The notes: generated by a model not told the origin, from the sequence alone. Shown: positions 54,201 through 57,520, counted from the stretch's first letter. The stretch is DNA of 64,000 nucleotides from Hydractinia symbiolongicarpus (GCF_029227915.1 NC_079878.1:22967501-23031500), one strand, 5' to 3'. Numbers and translations are program-made.

Positions 54201-56288
54201 AAACTTACATTATTGTTTTCTCCGAAAGTTTGACCCCATAACCACGTTAATTCAAGGGTTGTGGATCTAATGACGGCCAAGGTTGAGGATTTGTAACCCC
54301 TGAGGGTTAAGGATTCGTGAAGACCGAGAGTTGAGGACATGTGATGCCCAAGGTTCATGGGTTTGTGCAGCCCGATATGCGAGGATTAGTGAAGCTTGAT
54401 GTGTTAGTTTTGTTGACATAATTGATGATTTGTTTATGAAAGTTAATGTGAATAAAAAAACTGGAGTGTTCTCAGTGAACTTTATTATGACATATCCCAC
54501 GTGTCGACGTTTTAAGAAATACTTCACGCATCATCGGGCACTTAAAGTAGACGCAAAGCGGTTCACGTAAGATGTTAATTGGGAGAGAAACAATTAACAC
54601 TCGATTCACGAACGCGAAAGTAACGTCCTTTACGTCACGTTAAGTGCGAAAAAAATTTCCTGTGTGTGAATTTGCATCATAAGTATGGTGGAGATAAGTG
54701 TCTCTTTTAATGTCGGCAAGCGTTTATGCTTTGTTCGATGAAAAAATAAACCTTAACGCATTTCCATAAGTATAGCTGGATAATTTTTTTTTTCATTATT
54801 ATATCCTTTTTTATTTGAATTATTCAGGTATTGATCATTGAGTTTAATAATCGAGACCAAGACTTCGTGTCTGTGTCGGAACTTTGCAGTATTGTACAAC
54901 AATCTCCCGATGCTTGTCCGTTTGTAGACGATCTAACAAAACTCTTGGACTCCAGTGAAGCTTTTAAAACGAGATGGACCGAGACACAAAACAAAAGTCG
55001 CATGTTTAAAGCCTACATTGAGAATAGAATCGCCATCTATAAGGAGTGGAAGAACGACCTACGACTTCTAGATACGTGGCTTGAGATGAATGAGAAAATT
55101 TGCAACTCTAATAAAACATTCTTTTCTGCAGTTACCAGGGTAACGTTTGTTTATTTGTTTGTTTTGGTTCCCACTTTATTTTGAGTCGCATTCAAAGATT
55201 ATCTGAGATTAAAAAGAAAAGAAAAAAGAATGTTTGCTAGGGGAGGTGGAACGCCCTCCGATGTTACTTTGAAGTGTTAAAATAATAATTATGTCTGTTG
55301 TGGATTTTATGAATATTTGAAAATTTATGACACGCGTTTTTGTATCAGCGTTTGAACACTAAGAAAGTAAACCAGAAGGTGACAGAAAAACGGTAGTTGA
55401 GATATGAAATATATAAAAAAAAATAGGTAACAGCCATATTTGTTTGTTTTTTACGCTTTACTGAGTTAAATTAGCATCAATGTAACCAGACAACTGGAGA
55501 ATGTGGACAGGCAACTTCTTGTCTGATAGGCCGTCAATATTTTTGTAACACGAAACCAAATAGACATTCAATTATATCCATCTAAAATAAATAATTTGGA
55601 CCATGAATCCTGAAGTCATATAAAGAACCGCGTCTGGTATTAGATCGTTAATGTTATGCTTTATCTTTTCCAGAATTTCGATGAAGAATTGGAAACTGCC
55701 ACGAAAGCATTGGAAAGAATCTTAAAATCGGCCAGCCATCTTACCAAATCTAAATCATGTGTGGACTCATGTAGCATATCACAAAATACAGAAGACATTA
55801 AAGCGCGCTTTAATGCAATCACTCGTGCGTATCATAATTCAAAAATATTAGACGAAAAACCAAGATTGTCATTCGAAGAAATTGAAAGTACAGTTGAGAA
55901 TTGGCTAACAGATGTGGAAGTGAAAATGATCTCATTGCAACCGTACGCTTGCGAAGAAACTATTGAACGACAAGTCGCACTTCTCAAAGAACTAAATAGT
56001 GAAATCAAACAAAATTTTGACTTGTTGGAATCTTTAAATACTGTCTACCAACAGACATCGCCGACTGGTGTAATGAGACAAGGCATTGTAGAAGAATTAA
56101 ATGACCGTTACCAACAGGTTAGTTCTACTGGTTGTTGTTTTTTTGTTCGTTTGAGATTTTTCTTTTGTTGTGTGGCGATTCTCATAATATTAGTCACTGA
56201 AATATTGATCGCTGTTTTTTTCCAGGTACTTGACAACTCGTCGTCGTGGATACTTGATTTAACTATGCCCCATTCCCCAACAAGGTGA
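1..56288 (+). CDS. Giant spectrin-repeat cytoskeletal protein (nesprin/MSP-300-like), 5'-truncated by window
   Basis: This is one transcription unit of 47 traced exons, joined by GT-AG introns in a single continuous reading frame of about 11,200 residues. The exons encode long amphipathic helices. Their spacing of about 100-110 residues and recurrent Trp positions (for example LTTWLSGIE, LTSWLNNASE, VENWLTDVE) are typical of spectrin repeats. Acidic disordered linkers interrupt the helical parts. Very long spectrin-repeat proteins known in animals are nesprins/ANC-1/MSP-300, spectraplakins, dystrophins and heavy beta-spectrins. The 3' end shows no EF-hand, GAS2, WW/ZZ or PH domain, which leaves a nesprin-like linker between cytoskeleton and nucleus as the best guess. 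The N-terminus, where an actin-binding calponin-homology pair would sit, is outside the window. No canonical KASH peptide is visible. Family assignment is inference; the gene structure is seen directly. One junction (exons 41/42) does not fit a simple splice. Confidence 0.85.
286..1395 (+). repeat. Intron 1 with a degenerate duplicated repeat element
   Basis: Within this intron, about 835-935 and 980-1080 share the order of short blocks (accatttgtc/gcatttgcca, ttga(c/t)cagtgttccaa, and (a/g)(c/g)gtc(a/g)gcaaaa). The two ttga-cagtgttccaa boxes lie 146 bp apart. The sequence resembles a degraded mobile element; the overlapping open frames here (648-1,075) have no coding character. Confidence 0.45.
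1396..1971 (+). CDS. Giant gene, exon 2: about two spectrin repeats
   Basis: The acceptor is aacttag|GAA and the donor CAG|gtacac, both phase 0. The 192 codons equal nearly two repeat lengths. The TDWKKMDQIV segment has the Trp position typical of a repeat helix. An intron seems to be absent here between two repeats that are split elsewhere in the gene. Confidence 0.85.
2251..2562 (+). CDS. Giant gene, exon 3: one spectrin-like repeat
   Basis: The acceptor is ttttttag|CCA and the donor TAT|gtaagt. The exon has 104 codons, phase 0 at both ends, and encodes heptad-like helices with an N/T-rich opening (WNSTTNNNFSNLL). Confidence 0.85.
2648..2974 (+). CDS. Giant gene, exon 4: one spectrin-like repeat
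   Basis: The preceding intron is only 85 bp. The exon has 109 codons, with acceptor gatttag|AAT, donor AAG|gtaatg and phase 0 at both ends. The motif VEWLDMAEDILTSM is a typical first-helix Trp-Leu signature of a repeat. Confidence 0.88.
3070..3381 (+). CDS. Giant gene, exon 5: one spectrin-like repeat
   Basis: The acceptor is gttacag|GAG and the donor GAG|gtcagt, giving 104 codons in phase 0. It carries two typical repeat signatures, LTQNWNISELKADL and IAWVKEMLVLCDIEVE. Confidence 0.88.
3382..4506 (+). other. Intron 5: non-coding, with two palindromes
   Basis: No coding sequence is seen in this 1.1-kb intron. It holds a perfect 12-bp palindrome gtgtgatcacac (3,865-3,876) and, 25 bp on, a perfect 10-bp inverted repeat gtgcacatgt/acatgtgcac (3,902-3,911 and 3,924-3,933) with a 12-bp loop. 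Confidence 0.6.
4507..4833 (+). CDS. Giant gene, exon 6: one spectrin-like repeat
   Basis: The acceptor tatttaag|ACT and donor AAG|gtattt give 109 codons in phase 0. The helix KLIELWTRLENKITEKRQDY has the conserved Trp of a repeat. An alternative in-frame acceptor lies upstream (ctcagcag, near 4446), but it would add a very hydrophobic stretch and is less likely. Confidence 0.82.
5333..5647 (+). CDS. Giant gene, exon 7: one spectrin repeat
   Basis: The acceptor ttttttaag|AAA and donor CAG|gtatat give 105 codons in phase 0. NGSLQRWNKFTKAQEEFETW followed by ISNVEARL is an especially clear repeat pattern with both Trp positions. Confidence 0.9.
5832..6152 (+). CDS. Giant gene, exon 8: one spectrin repeat
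   Basis: The acceptor tttttag|AAC and donor GAG|gtaagt give 107 codons in phase 0. LNERWDKLYQRSKLKEK and HLWYDEVDNKL are standard repeat signatures. Confidence 0.9.
6424..6756 (+). CDS. Giant gene, exon 9: one spectrin repeat
   Basis: The acceptor aatttag|ACT and donor AAG|gtgaga give 111 codons in phase 0, encoding charged helices. The segment LNAWFESCQGVLVDFKDHYF marks the start of the next helix. Confidence 0.88.
7063..7389 (+). CDS. Giant gene, exon 10: one spectrin repeat
   Basis: The acceptor attctttag|ACA and donor GAG|gtaact give 109 codons in phase 0. The helix IKHWKEFIDKLERMEEYL fits a repeat. The following 1.9-kb intron contains the 31-bp satellite array. Confidence 0.88.
7812..8942 (+). 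repeat. 31-bp satellite-like tandem array, about 36 copies
   Basis: The unit is close to tgcaagaaaattagtatgca followed by caacattactt, repeated head to tail with an exact 31-bp period inside intron 10. Units differ at a few fixed sites (tgcaag/tgcatg, tatgcac/tattcac, the two bases before tgca). The tattcac variants recur at multiples of 31 bp (for example 8,167, 8,446 and 8,539). There are no spacers, so it is not a CRISPR array. Confidence 0.95.
9334..9457 (+). CDS. Giant gene, exon 11: first part of a split repeat
   Basis: The acceptor is attttgtag|GAA and the donor ACAG|gtaaaa. The exon ends in phase 1, which is rare in this gene. Together with exon 12 (124 + 182 bp = 102 codons) it forms one repeat, so this intron interrupts a repeat that elsewhere occupies a single exon. 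Confidence 0.8.
9585..9766 (+). CDS. Giant gene, exon 12: second part of a split repeat
   Basis: The acceptor ttttattag|AT completes an Asp codon with the last base of exon 11. The exon ends AAG|gtgaga in phase 0. It encodes DTWYKLTKLASEQYQLLAL and a following helix, with the Trp directly after the phase-1 junction. Confidence 0.83.
9873..10202 (+). CDS. Giant gene, exon 13: one spectrin repeat
   Basis: The acceptor is attcttcag|GTT and the donor AAA|gtcagt, giving 110 codons in phase 0. The helices LNKEWNNVMADIQISRAKNE and KRIVRWMKKKEED are strongly basic/acidic, as in a repeat. Confidence 0.88.
10667..10972 (+). CDS. Giant gene, exon 14: one spectrin repeat
   Basis: The acceptor is aacctag|GAA and the donor GAG|gtatga, giving 102 codons in phase 0. 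The exon contains no long Met-initiated frame and is easily missed, but it is open throughout and encodes LINKWKKFIDRKKKLKDVM, a clear repeat helix with its Trp. Confidence 0.85.
11513..11764 (+). CDS. Giant gene, exon 15: short spectrin-like repeat
   Basis: The acceptor is accttttag|GCT and the donor CAA|gtaaga, giving 84 codons in phase 0, shorter than its neighbours. CQQWMNDIKGLHNENI carries the Trp signature. Confidence 0.85.
12425..12931 (+). CDS. Giant gene, exon 16: helix plus acidic linker
   Basis: The acceptor is tcttctag|AAA and the donor AAG|gtaaga, giving 169 codons in phase 0. It begins helical, then becomes an acidic, Asn/Asp/Glu-rich linker around 12,700-12,900 with no Trp signature. 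It is probably a flexible insert between repeats. Confidence 0.85.
13059..13316 (+). CDS. Giant gene, exon 17: spectrin-like helices
   Basis: The acceptor is gttatttag|GAA and the donor CAG|gtaatt, giving 86 codons in phase 0. KEEWMEWFLLAKNELTKC carries two Trp residues in a repeat-like helix. Confidence 0.85.
13405..13500 (+). CDS. Giant gene, exon 18: 96-bp micro-exon
   Basis: The acceptor is gtcttttag|GGT and the donor AAG|gtatct. It has 32 codons in phase 0 and encodes a single helix starting GLLDDMESNDNLISKVYERG. It is the shortest internal exon; with exons 17 and 19 it makes up about two repeats. Because it is symmetric (0-0) it could be skipped without a frameshift. Confidence 0.78.
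13918..14148 (+). CDS. Giant gene, exon 19: spectrin-like helices
   Basis: The acceptor is aaattctag|CTT and the donor CAG|gtaaat, giving 77 codons in phase 0. YEQEWAAFCTEVEDTRSLI and SKWIEFNQSY are repeat-like helices. Confidence 0.85.
14791..15117 (+). CDS. Giant gene, exon 20: one spectrin-like repeat
   Basis: The acceptor is gtctttcag|GCA and the donor AAG|gtaagt, giving 109 codons in phase 0 of charged helix without Trp. The next intron, about 2.5 kb, is the longest in the window. Confidence 0.85.
15118..17648 (+). other. Intron 20: longest intron, no gene seen
   Basis: This 2.5-kb AT-rich intron contains only short open frames (15,540-15,824 minus strand; 17,428-17,622 plus strand) without recognisable domains. 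Stretches such as gctagctagttatttgg and ccaaaatggctgcaggg have the look of old mobile-element debris, but I cannot assign a family. Confidence 0.6.
17649..17957 (+). CDS. Giant gene, exon 21: one spectrin-like repeat
   Basis: The acceptor is cctaatag|GTT and the donor GAG|gtgtga, giving 103 codons in phase 0. It encodes long helices without Trp (for example KEKCEYIFQSLSNESTKNRE). Confidence 0.83.
18098..18397 (+). CDS. Giant gene, exon 22: one spectrin-like repeat
   Basis: The acceptor is tcatcgtag|GAA and the donor CAG|gtaacc, giving 100 codons in phase 0. GSQNWLTEFLNMVKS provides the Trp-Leu signature before the giant exon. Confidence 0.85.
18802..35163 (+). CDS. Giant gene, exon 23: 16.4-kb uninterrupted coding exon
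   Basis: The acceptor is atttcttag|CAT and the donor AAG|gtaaca. It contains 5,454 sense codons in phase 0 at both ends and no intron. In order it encodes: helical spectrin-like repeats (to about 24,230); an acidic linker (24,240-24,985); more repeats (24,990-25,840); a second acidic linker; a degenerate decapeptide array (26,281-28,400); helical repeats (28,500-32,800); and a Ser/Asp/Glu-rich disordered tail with repeated short motifs (32,800-35,050), before the helix that continues into exon 24. A recurring LPxx(D/E)-like loop followed by a long helix marks many repeats at spacings near 100 residues. Such exons are known in giant cytoskeletal genes and could arise by intron loss or by in-frame expansion. 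It could be a tissue-specific cassette because both boundaries are phase 0. Confidence 0.93.
24240..24985 (+). other. Acidic linker inside giant exon
   Basis: About 250 codons are rich in Asp, Glu, Asn and Ser with few helix-forming heptads (for example ESPNDDDNGDTQN). They break the spectrin-repeat pattern and probably form a disordered spacer. No domain is recognised. Confidence 0.6.
26281..28400 (+). repeat. Coding decapeptide (30-bp) degenerate tandem repeat
   Basis: The region encodes a run of about 70 ten-residue units close to K-V-E-E-x-x-V-A-E-A/S. The first eight units keep an exact 30-bp spacing (KVKESNDTEA, KVEELNVSGA and so on), and perfect runs recur later (KVQEADFAES, KFEEIVVARG, KVEEAVKVRH at about 27,120). 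Codons such as gct-aaa-gta-gaa-gaa recur at DNA level, so the array probably grew by minisatellite-type duplication. The product should be a charged, extended or helical spacer similar in composition to the KE-rich tails of neurofilament or MAP proteins. That comparison is by composition only. Confidence 0.85.
32800..35050 (+). other. Disordered Ser/Asp/Glu-rich region with repeated linear motifs
   Basis: The last 750 codons of the giant exon lack heptads and are rich in S, D, E, N and P. Within it are two copies of a DLDYTDSFE motif (33,559 and 33,841), two LIDL(D/E) motifs (about 34,400 and 34,648) and a Glu run encoded by GAA triplets (34,531-34,563). These look like docking sites in a flexible tail; the partners are unknown. 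Confidence 0.65.
35407..35712 (+). CDS. Giant gene, exon 24: one helical repeat
   Basis: The acceptor is tctttttag|ATA and the donor AAG|gtattc, giving 102 codons in phase 0. It encodes coiled helix such as ELMKLKEEFRQAKISLDSL. Confidence 0.85.
35713..36484 (+). other. Intron 24: non-coding, with cggtaaat repeats
   Basis: No coding sequence is seen. Around 36,162-36,205 the octamer-like motif cggtaaat occurs three times in tandem together with its inverse (accgtta). A CG-richer patch (36,220-36,315) follows. This is perhaps the end of a degraded element. Confidence 0.5.
36485..36790 (+). CDS. Giant gene, exon 25: one helical repeat
   Basis: The acceptor is ttttattttag|ACA and the donor CAG|gtaagc. 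It has 102 codons in phase 0, the same length as exon 24, and encodes helix without Trp. Confidence 0.85.
36971..37603 (+). CDS. Giant gene, exon 26: helix, acidic linker, helix
   Basis: The acceptor is ttgtttcag|GAT and the donor AAA|gtaaga, giving 211 codons in phase 0. The middle part (about 37,140-37,490) is an acidic/Ser-rich linker with EPIVASSQTSSK; both ends are helical. Confidence 0.85.
38344..38586 (+). CDS. Giant gene, exon 27: helical segment
   Basis: The acceptor is ttattttag|AAT and the donor GAG|gtaagt, giving 81 codons in phase 0. The product is a strongly basic helix (KKTKFHNNYNKQLQKVKSVL). Confidence 0.83.
38945..39232 (+). CDS. Giant gene, exon 28: helical repeat
   Basis: The acceptor is cttattttag|GTG and the donor AAG|gtaaat, giving 96 codons in phase 0, with helices such as ILDQLDKVQDTYLDVFDRF. 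Confidence 0.85.
39365..39622 (+). CDS. Giant gene, exon 29: helical repeat
   Basis: The acceptor is tatttaag|GAA and the donor AAG|gtgtga, giving 86 codons in phase 0. ACHVWSLYKKLKRDLENVEE carries the Trp signature. Confidence 0.85.
40044..42995 (+). CDS. Giant gene, exon 30: 2.95-kb mostly disordered exon
   Basis: The acceptor is ctctttatag|CTA and the donor ATG|gtatgt, giving 984 codons in phase 0. A short helical start is followed by a very long acidic, Ser/Thr-rich stretch without heptads. It includes another LAIIDLEEF motif at about 40,488 that matches those near the end of exon 23. A helix (LEQFMDKIQGCMESMVEITE) at the 3' end leads into exon 31. No enzymatic domain is visible. The likely role is a flexible, phosphorylatable spacer carrying docking motifs. 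Confidence 0.9.
43205..43639 (+). CDS. Giant gene, exon 31: repeat end, SP-rich linker, repeat start
   Basis: The acceptor is tctttatag|GGC and the donor GAG|gtatat, giving 145 codons in phase 0. NTNWDYLQQKALGE closes one repeat. SPVFSPVRPRSPDSDEEQ forms a proline-directed phosphorylation-type linker, and LFDWLSSCDTSLS opens the next repeat. Confidence 0.88.
43725..43930. repeat. Dispersed gcgaaaattaat repeat in intron 31
   Basis: The patch is dense in related blocks: tttgcgaaattgtcgcaaat, gcccgaaaattactac, acgaaaattaatgcgcgcg and gcgcgaaaataaatacgcg. The same motif family recurs in introns 35, 36, 39, 40 and 42, so it is a dispersed, probably transposon-derived repeat. A 155-codon open frame runs through it but looks fortuitous. 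Confidence 0.55.
44130..44468 (+). CDS. Giant gene, exon 32: one spectrin repeat
   Basis: The acceptor is ctttttcag|GAT and the donor CGG|gtaaag, giving 113 codons in phase 0. LEDAWSNLADVNSSLIEQQ and ISAWLESLKKEIVKASQL form a textbook repeat. Confidence 0.9.
44993..45394 (+). CDS. Giant gene, exon 33: repeat with acidic Ser insert
   Basis: The acceptor is ttttcacag|GGA and the donor CAG|gttagt, giving 134 codons in phase 0. A Trp-bearing helix (IEEVWRALYDLQREAATKF) is followed by SSSDSSDDNEDEMNTSPVTP, a CK2/proline-directed kinase-like acidic insert, and then by a basic stretch and helix. Confidence 0.88.
45428..45770. mobile_element. Relic of a DNA transposon in intron 33
   Basis: Blocks such as gccccattttcggtaaacgc, taataagcgcccctctcc and agggcgttattt resemble the GC-boxed ends of pogo/Tigger-like elements. 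They are followed by a short coding-looking fragment (DDDIDIDDAEVDII, stop) and, at the far end, by a taataagcgcg block. The family is inferred from resemblance only. The element is too degraded to be active. Confidence 0.4.
45882..46841 (+). CDS. Giant gene, exon 34: three fused spectrin repeats
   Basis: The acceptor is tctgattcag|AGC and the donor CTA|gtaagt. The 320 codons in phase 0 correspond to about three repeats in one exon. Signatures include ILSWLDKMNNRILPS, LENSWLQLQKKLKTS, LEQWLSMTLISIHAN and IKNLWQELKSAVYDRKK. This suggests local intron loss. Confidence 0.9.
47123..47434 (+). CDS. Giant gene, exon 35: one spectrin repeat
   Basis: The acceptor is gatttttttag|ACA and the donor AAG|gtgggt, giving 104 codons in phase 0. 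YSSFSWLVKNLPERVRVLQ carries the repeat Trp. Confidence 0.88.
47883..48203 (+). CDS. Giant gene, exon 36: one spectrin repeat
   Basis: The acceptor is tttttttgtag|ATT and the donor AAA|gtaagt, giving 107 codons in phase 0 of charged helix without Trp. Confidence 0.88.
48675..49010 (+). CDS. Giant gene, exon 37: one spectrin repeat
   Basis: The acceptor is cttttttag|GCT and the donor AAG|gtttgt, giving 112 codons in phase 0. LPWLEITHDLSKKFSKL and YNELKAWLHGKEMEYSQL are typical repeat signatures. Confidence 0.9.
49253..49425 (+). CDS. Giant gene, exon 38: first part of a split repeat
   Basis: The acceptor is tttatcgtag|AAA and the donor GATAG|gtacgt. It ends in phase 2, one of the rare non-phase-0 introns. 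With exon 39 (173 + 136 bp = 103 codons) it makes one repeat. Confidence 0.83.
49522..49657 (+). CDS. Giant gene, exon 39: second part of a split repeat
   Basis: The acceptor ctctttcag|G completes an Arg codon with exon 38. The donor is AAG|gtggga. TTEMWLKKVADEEETSQF carries the Trp signature. Confidence 0.83.
50100..50372 (+). CDS. Giant gene, exon 40: short spectrin-like repeat
   Basis: The acceptor is cttccatag|GAT and the donor CAG|gtacct, giving 91 codons in phase 0 of helix (MLSGLMNQLEVLVSMSHQNI). Confidence 0.86.
50373..51222. other. Intron 40: non-coding, ends in dispersed repeat
   Basis: No coding sequence is seen. A patch at 51,077-51,180 (tttcgcgaaaattaataccc, cgcaaaaattagtacccgc) belongs to the same dispersed motif family as intron 31. 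Confidence 0.55.
51223..51543 (+). CDS. Giant gene, exon 41: one spectrin repeat
   Basis: The acceptor is catcttttag|GAT and the only good donor is ATG|gtattc, giving 107 codons ending in phase 0. LETGWSRVMTLFKQQQNINR and KLVDWIKDMERKLKNLDEKI are classic signatures. The join to exon 42 is problematic (see exon 42). Confidence 0.88.
51886..52131 (+). CDS. Giant gene, exon 42: spectrin repeat with uncertain 5' boundary
   Basis: The exon is open to the donor CAG|gttagt. VEVSWTEIEVMAVKNLDHL and MSWLRDVEVQVKQ are clear repeat signatures. The better-looking acceptor is at 51,863 (tttttgcaaag|g), but it would need phase 2, whereas exon 41 ends in phase 0. The start given here uses the weaker acceptor AAG at 51,885, which keeps the frame. 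A base error, an allele or an unusual splice are alternatives. Confidence 0.6.
52228..52420. repeat. Dispersed TCGCGA-type repeat in intron 42
   Basis: Blocks cttttcgcgagattaacttc, ctgcggtttaactttaccgc, gcaatttgcggaaaaac and attttgcgcgattgaactc echo the pattern in intron 35 (aacttttgcgggaaatgc, tttcgcgatattt). They are likely copies of one degraded element family. Confidence 0.5.
52564..52881 (+). CDS. Giant gene, exon 43: one spectrin repeat
   Basis: The acceptor is ttgtctcttag|AAC and the donor CAG|gtaatg, giving 106 codons in phase 0. LSQLWSGVNDELKDRTQAL and LTTWLSGIETSLF are very clear repeat motifs. Confidence 0.92.
53226..53555 (+). CDS. Giant gene, exon 44: one spectrin repeat
   Basis: The acceptor is ttaatgatag|ATT and the donor GAG|gtaaga, giving 110 codons in phase 0. 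VNYRWRILCDKLGMTYKKAE and LTSWLNNASERLKQ are clear repeat motifs. Confidence 0.92.
54257..54400 (+). repeat. 24-bp tandem repeat, six copies, in intron 44
   Basis: Six head-to-tail units start at 54,257, 54,281, 54,305, 54,329, 54,353 and 54,377. They are close to ggttgaggatttgtgaagcc plus cgag. The units differ by 20-40 %. The rest of this 1.27-kb intron is non-coding and includes a perfect inverted repeat gttaattg/caattaac (54,574-54,581 and 54,591-54,598). Confidence 0.85.
54828..55139 (+). CDS. Giant gene, exon 45: one spectrin repeat
   Basis: The acceptor is attattcag|GTA and the donor AGG|gtaacg, giving 104 codons in phase 0. FKTRWTETQNKSRMF and LLDTWLEMNEKICNS are repeat signatures. 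It follows a 1.27-kb intron with a 24-bp tandem repeat. Confidence 0.9.
55674..56117 (+). CDS. Giant gene, exon 46: last spectrin-repeat exon
   Basis: The acceptor is tcttttccag|AAT and the donor CAG|gttagt, giving 148 codons in phase 0. IESTVENWLTDVEVKMISL is the last clear signature, followed by a helix ending LNDRYQQ. The next intron is 108 bp long and open in the same frame, so reading straight through is possible. Confidence 0.87.
56118..56225 (+). other. In-frame 108-bp intron encoding a hydrophobic segment
   Basis: This phase-0 intron is exactly 36 codons long with no stop. If retained, it encodes a cysteine- and phenylalanine-rich stretch followed by CCVAILIILVTEILIAVFF, which resembles a membrane span directly after the last spectrin repeat. 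T-rich introns often translate into F/L/I-rich peptides, so this may be chance. Confidence 0.45.
56226..56288 (+). CDS. Giant gene, exon 47: C-terminal tail and stop
   Basis: The acceptor is tgtttttttccag|GTA. It encodes VLDNSSSWILDLTMPHSPTR and then TGA. The product would be a soluble protein ending just after the last repeat. A donor (ACAAG|gtgaag) two bases before the stop codon could instead splice to an acceptor at 56,422, ending the protein with QVCTVEYL. The canonical PPPx end of vertebrate KASH peptides is absent. Confidence 0.55.
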   Translation, partial: VLDNSSSWILDLTMPHSPTR

Positions 56289-56422
56289 AGGAGGCAAAAT
56301 CAAGTGAGTGGAATGGTACATTGATTAACAGACTAATATGATTGAAGAGAAATTATGTGTATTTTATTTATTTGTTTCAAGATCTTTATTTTTGACTTTC
56401 ATTTTTTTTCTTATTTTTTTAG

Positions 56423-56506
56423 ACAAGTATGTACAGTAGAATATTTGTAAATTTTTTTGTATATATTTGCACATATGGTTTGATTGGTTTATTTATTTTG
56501 GTTTAA
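56423..56506 (+). other. Possible alternative last exon with hydrophobic C-terminus
   Basis: A very strong acceptor (ttttcttatttttttag) precedes 56,423. Joined in phase 0 to exon 46 it would read TSMYSRIFVNFFVYICTYGL, then a few more hydrophobic residues, then TAA. That would be a tail-anchor-like end. Joined to exon 47 through the donor at 56,285 it instead gives a short hydrophilic end. Neither is proven. Confidence 0.35.
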
Positions 56507-57095
56507 AATATTTAGATACTAGCTAAACGCCAAGAAGATATTGTTATTGATTGAGTGTTTTTATATAAGAAAAAATTGTCAAGGACTAAAATTATTTAGC
56601 AATAACATTGTTTCCATAACAACACCGGCATGAGCCTGTGTTGTGGTTGTTTTTAGAAGATTCGTTGTGATATTCTCCTGGTCGGCAAATATCACGTGAT
56701 ACTTTTTAACCAATCACAGGTCAGTATTGTTTAGAGTAGCCATTATGGCTTCAGGGAAAACACGTCGTTCAAGTGGCCAGCTCTTCATAAATCAGATTTG
56801 GGGAATTTTTCAATTAATTTGTTGTTTTTAATTAAGATATTTATCGTTCTTGTTTAATTGAAGCTTCTTGTACGAGTCTGACCGTGGAAAGAACGTGTTT
56901 TCTCCTCACTCGAATAATGTACCACGTGACAATTCGACCGGGAGAATAAGTTTTATAATAACAAAAAATTTTAATGATTGTACAATGAAAATTTTTAAAG
57001 ATAGAAGCTAGATTGGTAATGATGTATCGTTGTTTGACTGTACCGAACATACCACAAGTGCTCCTTGATTGAAATCTGATATAATTGCCAATGTT

Positions 57096-57110
57096 AATAA
57101 AATAAATAAA
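57096..57110 (+). terminator. Cluster of three AATAAA polyadenylation signals
   Basis: Three overlapping AATAAA hexamers (57,096, 57,101 and 57,105) lie about 0.8 kb after the stop codon and are followed by a GT/T-rich stretch. They are a plausible 3' end of the giant gene's transcript. Confidence 0.5.
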
Positions 57111-57167
57111 TTCCAAGTTCTTCCGTTCTCAAGCACTCCTTTTTGTTAAGTCTGATTTAAATAAAAA

Positions 57168-57520
57168 GGCCCGGCGATATATAGGCCCACTTTGGATAGA
57201 ATGCAAAATCCATCCTGGTTTTAAGCTCGCCTAGCATGATGTTCAAGGAAAACTGATAAGTGGAATTACTCGTACATTTAGATGAGAGTAAAAATTAAGG
57301 TCTGGATATTGAAGGGCTGAAAGACTATGAAATGCCATTTGCAAAGGAAATATATTAGGAGTTTTAACTTTAACTTGATTATATTTTATTGTTTTTAGGT
57401 TTAAGAAAAAGCTAAGAAAATAGCTACATTTTGGTTCTAATACAATATCCATTCCGCTTTAAGTCCACCCAAGAAGAACTTTCCCGGGATATAAGCCCAG
57501 GTATTCGGTGTTTCAAAAAG
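57168..57520. mobile_element. Probable non-autonomous element relic
   Basis: Two flanks share blocks of the type cccggcgatatataggccca and cccgggatataagcccagg, and aaatccatcctggttttaag and atatccattccgctttaag. Such ataagccc/cccggg boxes are common in the ends of small DNA transposons. The assignment rests on resemblance only. Confidence 0.3.

Larger units (their letters stand above)
2975..55673. other. Other introns over 300 bp in which nothing was recognised
   Basis: I see only AT-rich sequence with short chance frames in the introns at 4,834-5,332, 6,757-7,062, 10,203-10,666, 10,973-11,512, 11,765-12,424, 13,501-13,917, 14,149-14,790, 18,398-18,801, 37,604-38,343, 38,587-38,944, 39,623-40,043, 44,469-44,992, 51,544-51,885, 52,882-53,225 and 55,140-55,673. 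The introns at 47,435-47,882, 48,204-48,674 and 49,658-50,099 additionally carry short pieces of the gcgaaaatta/TCGCGA repeat family. Confidence 0.6.

Noticed and set aside
56841-57116. 91-codon minus-strand frame in the 3' spacer
   Set aside because: Its composition is AT-driven, and it overlaps the polyadenylation signals of the giant gene with no splice sites.
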